Source: a virus
Reading direction: 5' to 3' (one strand)
IMG/VR virus record: IMGVR_UViG_3300042898_003677
Coordinates: 86,076 to 150,075 of that record
DNA length: 64,000 bases
A program made the translations under genes and the position numbers. Shown in pieces: positions 58,245 to 64,000 of this stretch. The notes beneath the pieces are model-generated. The model was not told the DNA's origin. It saw only the letters and a list, made by a program, of their open reading frames with translations, and did not search any database. The first letter of the stretch is position 1. The number at the start of each line of letters is the position of its first letter.

Positions 58245-59285
58245 TTACTGTTCTTCATATGGAGCATACTCAATTTCTTCAGGTAAAGCTTCATTGTTCC
58301 AGGCAGCGTCGGGAATTACCATTTCATCGGTGTTTCTCAAACCCCTTACTCTTTCAAGAATATTTTCCATTGAGATTTCAGGGATATCACGTAAATCCAC
58401 ATTAACCATTGGTACTTCCTCCATTATTTCTCCCTCATATGGTTGTTTCTCAATTTTTACTATTCGATTAAACCCTTCATTGAAGACTTCAGAATTAGAT
58501 TCTAAATTGGTGATAATTTGATTGTTATCAATCTTACTTTTTATCCACATAAAAATATCCAAATCTAACTGAGTGTCGGTAAAATCAACTCTATTATCTG
58601 CTGAGTTCCAAAATGATGAAATCACCTCACCTCTATCTCTAACGTCTTTATCATAAAACCAAGCAACTTTGTATCCTGTGTTTTTATTGATAATATAAAG
58701 TAATGAACCTTTTTTACCATATCTGTAAAAATGTTCAGCTTCTGAAGATGCTGCGGTACACCATTTGGTTGATGCTCCATACTTACAAGATGACTCCCAA
58801 GTTAAAGGTCTAATTACCAACCAAGTGTCATTTTCAAATTCTCGAACAATTTGTTTCTCAAACTCTTTTTTTTCATCTTTCAATGAAAGTAATGACAGAT
58901 ATGAATTGAGCTCCTCAATATCAGTGATGTGTGTGGTGTCCAATCCTTTTGGATTATATCTTTCACATTGCTCCATAAAATCAACAACCATTCTTACATC
59001 AGCGTGTGAAAATAAATCCAGAAATCTCCAATATAATACGACTGCAATATCAGATAAATTATTTATTTGTTCAGGTTTGACAATTTTCCTTCCAATTAAT
59101 AACTCTTCTCGGATTTCTTTAATCTCATTTTTACCGTAATTTTTGGTCATCATTTTCCCAAAAACATTAATCATCATTGGGACATACTTTTTGGTTTTGG
59201 TGTTATCCATATTTGTTATGAAGTCTAACAAACTCATATTTAACCAATCAGGTCCGTTCTCTTTAAAATCTTTAATTCTAGCCAT
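58245..59285 (-). CDS. Phage protein with TKWC motif domain
   Basis: A 346-residue protein. The central motif WLVIRPLTWESSCKYGASTK, then WCTAASSEAEHFYRYGKKGS and LLYIINKNTGYKVAWFYD, is a pattern I know from many phage proteins of unknown function. N- and C-terminal parts are helical and acidic. A related but weaker TNWC version occurs in the protein at 47742-49109. ATG 59285 (MARIKDF) is preferred to an in-frame TTG at 59306. Confidence 0.6.
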   Translation of the reverse strand: MARIKDFKENGPDWLNMSLLDFITNMDNTKTKKYVPMMINVFGKMMTKNYGKNEIKEIREELLIGRKIVKPEQINNLSDIAVVLYWRFLDLFSHADVRMVVDFMEQCERYNPKGLDTTHITDIEELNSYLSLLSLKDEKKEFEKQIVREFENDTWLVIRPLTWESSCKYGASTKWCTAASSEAEHFYRYGKKGSLLYIINKNTGYKVAWFYDKDVRDRGEVISSFWNSADNRVDFTDTQLDLDIFMWIKSKIDNNQIITNLESNSEVFNEGFNRIVKIEKQPYEGEIMEEVPMVNVDLRDIPEISMENILERVRGLRNTDEMVIPDAAWNNEALPEEIEYAPYEEQ

Positions 59286-59366
59286 CGTATGAAGTATTTT
59301 TTTCAAACATACATAAAATTAAAGTTTTGGTCAAATAAAATCTCAAACAACATTATTCACAAGGAC

Positions 59367-59374
59367 TATTTATA
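59367..59374 (+). promoter_or_regulatory. TATTTATA box (candidate late promoter)
   Basis: Exact octamer ending 11 nt before ATG 59386 of the first fibre gene. Confidence 0.6.
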
Positions 59375-59385
59375 CTTAAAAACGT

Positions 59386-60963
59386 ATGCCGACTACAAGA
59401 CCTTTTGCATATAATACAGGCTCAACAATATCAGGGACAGAACAAATTGGTAATTTATCCATTGCTCAAAATGATAGAGATTTTTCACAAAACTATGGTG
59501 GTGTAAGATGGTGGATGGGACCTGATGAAGATTTGGGTTATGTAATTGCTACGGATAATCCTGCAAATGACCAACCAACTGAACCAGGTATTAATCCCCC
59601 ATTTGGTGACGTTACTTTTTGGAGAACGGATGTTTTTACAGATTTAGCGTTTATTCAATTATCACAAGTAATCTCAAGAGAAAATGGTACACCTCAAACA
59701 TTTGCCACGACAGATGACGCAAAAACTTGGTTAAATAGTAACGGTTATTGGACATCATATGTTTTACCGTTATCAACACCTACTCCAACACCAACTCAAA
59801 CTTCCACACCTACTTCCACACCAACGCAAACACCAACTAATACCGTAACAAACACGCCAACTAATACAGCAACAAACACACCAACTAATACCGCAACTAA
59901 TACGCCAACTCAAACACCAACCAATACCGCAACTAACACACCATCATCAACAGAAACTCCAACACCAACGCCAACCAATACCGCAACTAATACGCCAACT
60001 CAAACACCAACTAATACAATAACAAATACACCTACAGTAACACCAACTAATACTGAAACAGGAACACCAACTCCTACACCAACCATTACATTAACTCCAA
60101 CAAATACTAACACACCAACACCATCTACAACACCAAGTATTGTAACTTCAGGTTTGGTTATTCAACTTGACGCATATGAAAGCTCAAGTTATCCAGGAAC
60201 AGGAACAACTGTTTTTGATATTACAGGTGGATATGACCACACATTAATTGGTGCAACATACACAGTTCTTAATGGTATAAAATGTTTTGATTGTACAACA
60301 GGAAATAATAGAGTTGATTACAACTTAACAGGACCTTTATTACCAAATTCAGGATACACATATATTACTTGGGCAAGATTGATACCTAGTAATGCTGGGT
60401 TTAGAACAGTACTTTATACAAAGGGTCCTCCTAAAATCACACCAATTACTATACCTAATGGAACAAACACATTAGGATATTGGGCAACAGGATTTGTAAG
60501 TTCAGGATATGATGTTTCATCTTCGGCAGGTGTTTGGGTTCAGTTTGCCGTAGTCGGGACTAACTCATCTCAAAAATTCTACATAAATGGTTCACAGGTG
60601 GGAAGTACAATCAATGAGGGTGCTGGTGGAACTAGACACTGGGGATGGGGTAATAATGATATCGTTGTACAACCTTGGGGTCATGTTGCCAACATGTATT
60701 TCTATAACAGACAATTAAATCTTACTGAAATAACACAACAATACAATTATTTAGCGCCAAGATTTGCGGAAATAACCCCAACACCAACTAATACATCAAC
60801 CCCTACAGTAACACCAACAACAACGAGCACACCAACTGTGACACCAACTAATACTTTAACTCCAACTCCAACACCAACGCCAACCGAACCATTCTTTATT
60901 TTAATTCAAAGTGGTGACATATTAACCGCTCAAGATGGTAGTGGAATAGAATATCAACATTAA
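59386..60963 (+). CDS. Tail-fibre protein with Thr-Pro stalk and LamG-like domain
   Basis: A 525-residue fibre. The N-terminal module (1-125) ends [17 protein letters not shown] and is shared with the fibre gene at 61561. Residues 128-250 are a TPTQT/TNTPT repeat stalk. Residues 255-460 form a concanavalin/LamG-like domain ([63 protein letters not shown]), expected to bind glycan. A second short repeat and a 20-residue tip follow. It is probably a receptor-binding fibre. A TATTTATA box controls it. Confidence 0.78.
   Translation: MPTTRPFAYNTGSTISGTEQIGNLSIAQNDRDFSQNYGGVRWWMGPDEDLGYVIATDNPANDQPTEPGINPPFGDVTFWRTDVFTDLAFIQLSQVISRENGTPQTFATTDDAKTWLNSNGYWTSYVLPLSTPTPTPTQTSTPTSTPTQTPTNTVTNTPTNTATNTPTNTATNTPTQTPTNTATNTPSSTETPTPTPTNTATNTPTQTPTNTITNTPTVTPTNTETGTPTPTPTITLTPTNTNTPTPSTTPSIVTSGLVIQLDAYESSSYPGTGTTVFDITGGYDHTLIGATYTVLNGIKCFDCTTGNNRVDYNLTGPLLPNSGYTYITWARLIPSNAGFRTVLYTKGPPKITPITIPNGTNTLGYWATGFVSSGYDVSSSAGVWVQFAVVGTNSSQKFYINGSQVGSTINEGAGGTRHWGWGNNDIVVQPWGHVANMYFYNRQLNLTEITQQYNYLAPRFAEITPTPTNTSTPTVTPTTTSTPTVTPTNTLTPTPTPTPTEPFFILIQSGDILTAQDGSGIEYQH
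59770..60145 (+). repeat. Thr-Pro coding repeat tract
   Basis: Tandem, imperfect units such as CCAACTAATACCGCAACTAA and variants coding for TPTNTATN; nearly the same words occur at 62600-63015. It is likely to be a recombination hot spot between the fibre genes. Confidence 0.85.
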
Positions 60964-60969
60964 AACTAA

Positions 60970-60977
60970 TATTTATA
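60970..60977 (+). promoter_or_regulatory. TATTTATA box (candidate late promoter)
   Basis: Exact octamer in the 17-nt gap between two fibre-region genes, ending 3 nt before ATG 60981. Confidence 0.6.
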
Positions 60978-60980
60978 GAA

Positions 60981-61487
60981 ATGGCAAACGTACAAATAGC
61001 AAATTTACCGACATACACAGGAAACACAAATGGTGCTTTTCTTGTTATGAACAATAGTGGGAACACAGAATCATTTAAAGTAACCAAAGAAACATTATTT
61101 AACGGGTATTCGCAAAATGCGATATCACCCGTAATAGGAAGTTGGACCTTATCTGCAGGTACAAATACTGTTAGTTTTACAGTTCCTCAGGGTCAATCAT
61201 ATGTTATGTGGGTGAATGGAAATATTCCAAGCGGTATTGTTAATTGGAATGCAACAGTAACACTATCAAACAATAATGTACCTGTAATAGGTGTTCAGTA
61301 TGGTTGGTATTATCTTGATGGAAATGCTTTGGTTTTAACATCAATACCAAGTCAGATAGTCGGAACTGCGGGAAGTATTAGTACCTCATCTCCAGCGGTT
61401 TCAAATACAAATACCTTTACATTTGGTATAACCAATAACAGTGGTACACCACAAATAGTTGATTACGGATATGTTAAAGTAAGTTAA
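60981..61487 (+). CDS. Fibre-associated virion protein
   Basis: A 168-residue beta-rich protein. The N-terminus MANVQIANLPTYTGNTNGAF resembles the short head-binding segment of many phage fibre or appendage proteins, and the rest is a Ser/Thr/Asn-rich sandwich-like domain (TNTVSFTVPQGQSYVMWVNG). It probably forms a small knob or decoration in the fibre module. No repeat stalk is present. Confidence 0.6.
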   Translation: MANVQIANLPTYTGNTNGAFLVMNNSGNTESFKVTKETLFNGYSQNAISPVIGSWTLSAGTNTVSFTVPQGQSYVMWVNGNIPSGIVNWNATVTLSNNNVPVIGVQYGWYYLDGNALVLTSIPSQIVGTAGSISTSSPAVSNTNTFTFGITNNSGTPQIVDYGYVKVS

Positions 61488-61560
61488 TTGGGACAAGATT
61501 AAATTGTATCACAACCAATTATTAGTGTATAAAATATTTAATAAAAAACAATCGCAAGTA

Positions 61561-64000
61561 TGCCAACTATAATACCAATAGCTTACAATAACTCAGGTAT
61601 ACCAATACCTGGAACTACTCAAATCGGAGATTTATCAATTGCAGATACTGCACAAGACTACGGAGCATATCCTGATGGTTATACATTTTGGGCAACACCT
61701 GACTTAGATTTACATTATGCTGTGGCTTATCCGGTACCCGCAGGAAATCATCCAAACCCATTGAGTATTCCTTGTTATGTTGGATTTTTCAAATCACCAA
61801 TTAAATCTGAAAGTTCATTTCTTGAGTTGGCAAATTATATCGCAAACAAAGACAATGACCCACAAAACTTTACAAATGGTAATGACGCGAAAACTTGGTT
61901 AAATAATAATGGATATTGGACATCTTATGCGAGCACTCTACTTATAAGTCTTGATTCAGGTAATCCAAGTTCATATTCAGGAACAGGGTCAACTTGGTAT
62001 GATATAAGTGGTTATGGTAACAACGCTACATTAGTAAATTCACCAACATATTCATCAAGTTATGATGGTGTATTACAGTTTGACGATGTGTCATTAGAAT
62101 ATGGAACATTTAATGATTTAGGTAACTTAAGTCAATTTACAGTTGAGGCTTGGTTTAGACTAACAAGTTCTTTAACAGGAAAAGTATCTTCGATTGTTTC
62201 CAACCAATATAACTCAAGTACTGCAGTTAATTTTAGTATAGGTACCAATAACTCACCTAACGATTATAATCTTTCCGTAGGTTTCTATGATAACATTTGG
62301 TATAATACAACAGGATTTGTACCTCAGACAAACGTTTGGTATCAAGTCGTTGGGACTTATGATGGAACATCACTTCGTCAATACATTAATGGTCAAGCAT
62401 CAGGAGGAACTATTAACATCTCAGCAAACCCAATTTCAGGTGGTAATAACAGATTAATGAGAAGATGGGATGAAACTCTATCATCAGGAAACTTAATTGA
62501 TGGTGATTTAGCGATTGTAAAAATTTATAGTGAAGCATTGTCATCATCTGATATTTTAGATAGTTATAACTCAACGTATACAAGATTTTTGGATGTAACT
62601 CCTACTCCAACACCAACTCAAACTCAAACTTCCACACCTACTTCCACACCAACTAATACAGCAACAAACACACCAACAAACACACCAACCAATACCGCAA
62701 CTAACACTCCAACTCAAACGCCAACCAATACCGCAACTAATACGCCAACTCAAACACCAACTAATACTGCAACAAACACACCATCATCAACAGAAACTCC
62801 AACACCAACGCCAACCAATACCGCAACTAATACGCCAACTCAAACACCAACCAATACCGCAACTAATACGCCAACTCAAACACCAACTAATACAATAACA
62901 AATACACCTACAGTAACACCAACCAATACTGCAACAAATACACCTACAGTAACACCAACCAATACCGCAACTAATACGCCAACTCAAACACCAACTAATA
63001 CGCCAACACCTTCAGTAACACCTGAACCTGTAACAGGATATTCATTTAATTTAATTGTATTACCTTACAACTTCCCAGCTACAGGTAATACAATTATGAA
63101 CCAAGGTGCAGTCCAAACAGGAACTACCAACCCTAATGAATTGACTATAAGTGGTAGAGGAATATACTTCAATTCTATTGATTCTAACGGTATAGATAGG
63201 GAAAGTTACTTCTCTCAATTTACTGGACAAAGTATTACTATTACAATGACTCAAACAGGAAGTACCGCGATTTACTCTGGTGATACAAATGCATTCAAAT
63301 ATTGGTCAGCAACTACAGGAACACCTCCAGGTGTTGCAGGTGATGGATTTGTGTTTGGTACTCAAGTAGGAGTTCCTCCTTTGGGCACTCCGTCAGGAAA
63401 TGCAATATTAATCCAATCAGCAACTACAAATTGGACCGTAGGATTACCTGTTTATATCAGTGTAGAAATTAATGCAGGAGTTACCCCAACACCTACACCA
63501 ACTAACACAACAACTCCAACTAATACTACAACACCTGAACCTACAACAACTCCAACTCCAACACAGACAGTTACACCAACACCTACAAATACAATAACAC
63601 CAACAGTTACTCCATCAAATACACCAACACCGAGTAGCACACCTGCAGGATTTAGTGTGACAATTGTTGAGTCGGGTGGTAATGTTGTAATGTCGGCATC
63701 AGGTTCACTTAACATAAATGACTTAACACTTGTTAATCCAAGTGCAGGACCTTTTGGTTTTGGTGGACTAGGAGTTAGTACCGCAACATTCTTAATGGGT
63801 ACAAATGGAATAAATGCCGCTCAATATAGCGGATTTACAACAACACCACCTAATTTTGGACCAGGTGGAGTAGGAGGGTCTCAAACATCAGTAAGTGGTA
63901 ATATATTTGGGGTTATTAAACAAGGACCAACCGCACCATATTCATTATTAGTCCCTGTTGGTTATACAACAGGAACCGCAATTTCAAGTAGTCAAACATT
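61561..64000 (+). CDS. Large fibre protein with LamG-like domain and Thr-Pro stalks (partial)
   Basis: The frame is open from ATG 61561 to the window end (813 codons so far). Residues 1-122 are paralogous to the fibre at 59386 ([18 protein letters not shown]). Residues 123-345 are a LamG-like domain ([56 protein letters not shown]). A TPT-type stalk (about 346-485), a beta domain and a second short TPT stretch (about 642-698) follow, then further beta sequence ([19 protein letters not shown]). That last part resembles the start of the minus-strand fibre at 42163. It was easily missed because it lacks a stop inside the window. Confidence 0.8.
62600..63015 (+). repeat. Thr-Pro coding repeat tract
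   Basis: Tandem degenerate repeats (CCAACTCAAACACCAACTAA and relatives) coding for the stalk of the partial fibre, matching the tract at 59770-60145 over long stretches. Confidence 0.85.

Noticed and set aside
59770-63015. Possible CRISPR array in the repeat tracts
   Set aside because: The repeats are short, degenerate, in frame and lack regular unique spacers; they code for protein stalks. No cas genes are present.

Overview
The window is a piece of a large tailed-phage genome (T4-type myovirus) whose host is most likely a member of the Bacteroidota, probably a flavobacterium. Phage evidence: terminase gp17, portal gp20, prohead protease gp21, an acidic core protein like gp22 and capsid gp23 lie in T4 order on the minus strand. 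A gp55-like late sigma factor, an OB-fold baseplate protein, fibre genes, ten tRNAs and a tmRNA are also present. Host evidence: strongly A+T-rich DNA, no Shine-Dalgarno sequences, and several promoters of the Bacteroidota housekeeping form TTG-N19/20-TAnnTTTG.

Layout. 1-19.6 kb (+): a tightly packed operon with overlapping starts and stops. It carries glycosyltransferases, a GT10 fucosyltransferase, GDP-mannose dehydratase, a PAPS-type kinase with a sulfotransferase, methyltransferases, nucleotidyltransferases, HAD phosphatases, dUTPase, a DnaQ-like exonuclease, PhoH and the late sigma factor. 19.6-26.6 kb (+): baseplate and other virion genes. 26.6-44.0 kb (mostly -): capsid and packaging genes, core-like acidic proteins, and a fibre with Thr-Pro repeats. 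A ribosomal protein bS21 gene sits inside the head module on the opposite strand. 43.6-49.6 kb: a translation-rescue and proteolysis island with a two-UVR-motif protein, a ClpC-like unfoldase with a ClpP-docking IGF loop, an M20-type peptidase and a tmRNA with a 21-residue tag. 50-52.6 kb (+): five tRNAs, a probable lysis cassette, small ORFs, a lipoprotein and an unassigned structured RNA. 52.7-59.3 kb: an M15 murein peptidase, then a minus-strand block with five tRNAs, two further unassigned structured RNAs, a HAD protein and a cyclic-phosphate-type receiver protein that suggest RNA repair, and a zincin. 59.4-64 kb (+): paralogous fibre genes with long Thr-Pro repeats and LamG-like domains; the last runs off the window.

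Themes. (1) A phage glycan pathway that appears able to make GDP-fucose-type donors and PAPS and to transfer fucose and sulfate. The Thr/Pro-rich fibres would be plausible acceptors. (2) A translation takeover kit: bS21, tmRNA, tRNAs and possible RNA-repair proteins. (3) A protein-disposal kit (UVR adaptor, ClpC, peptidase) next to the tmRNA. (4) A recurrent TATTTATA box just upstream of late genes, which is the reverse complement of the T4 late promoter TATAAATA; it often lies so close to the ATG that leaderless mRNAs are implied. All functions are read from motifs and context; no database search was possible.
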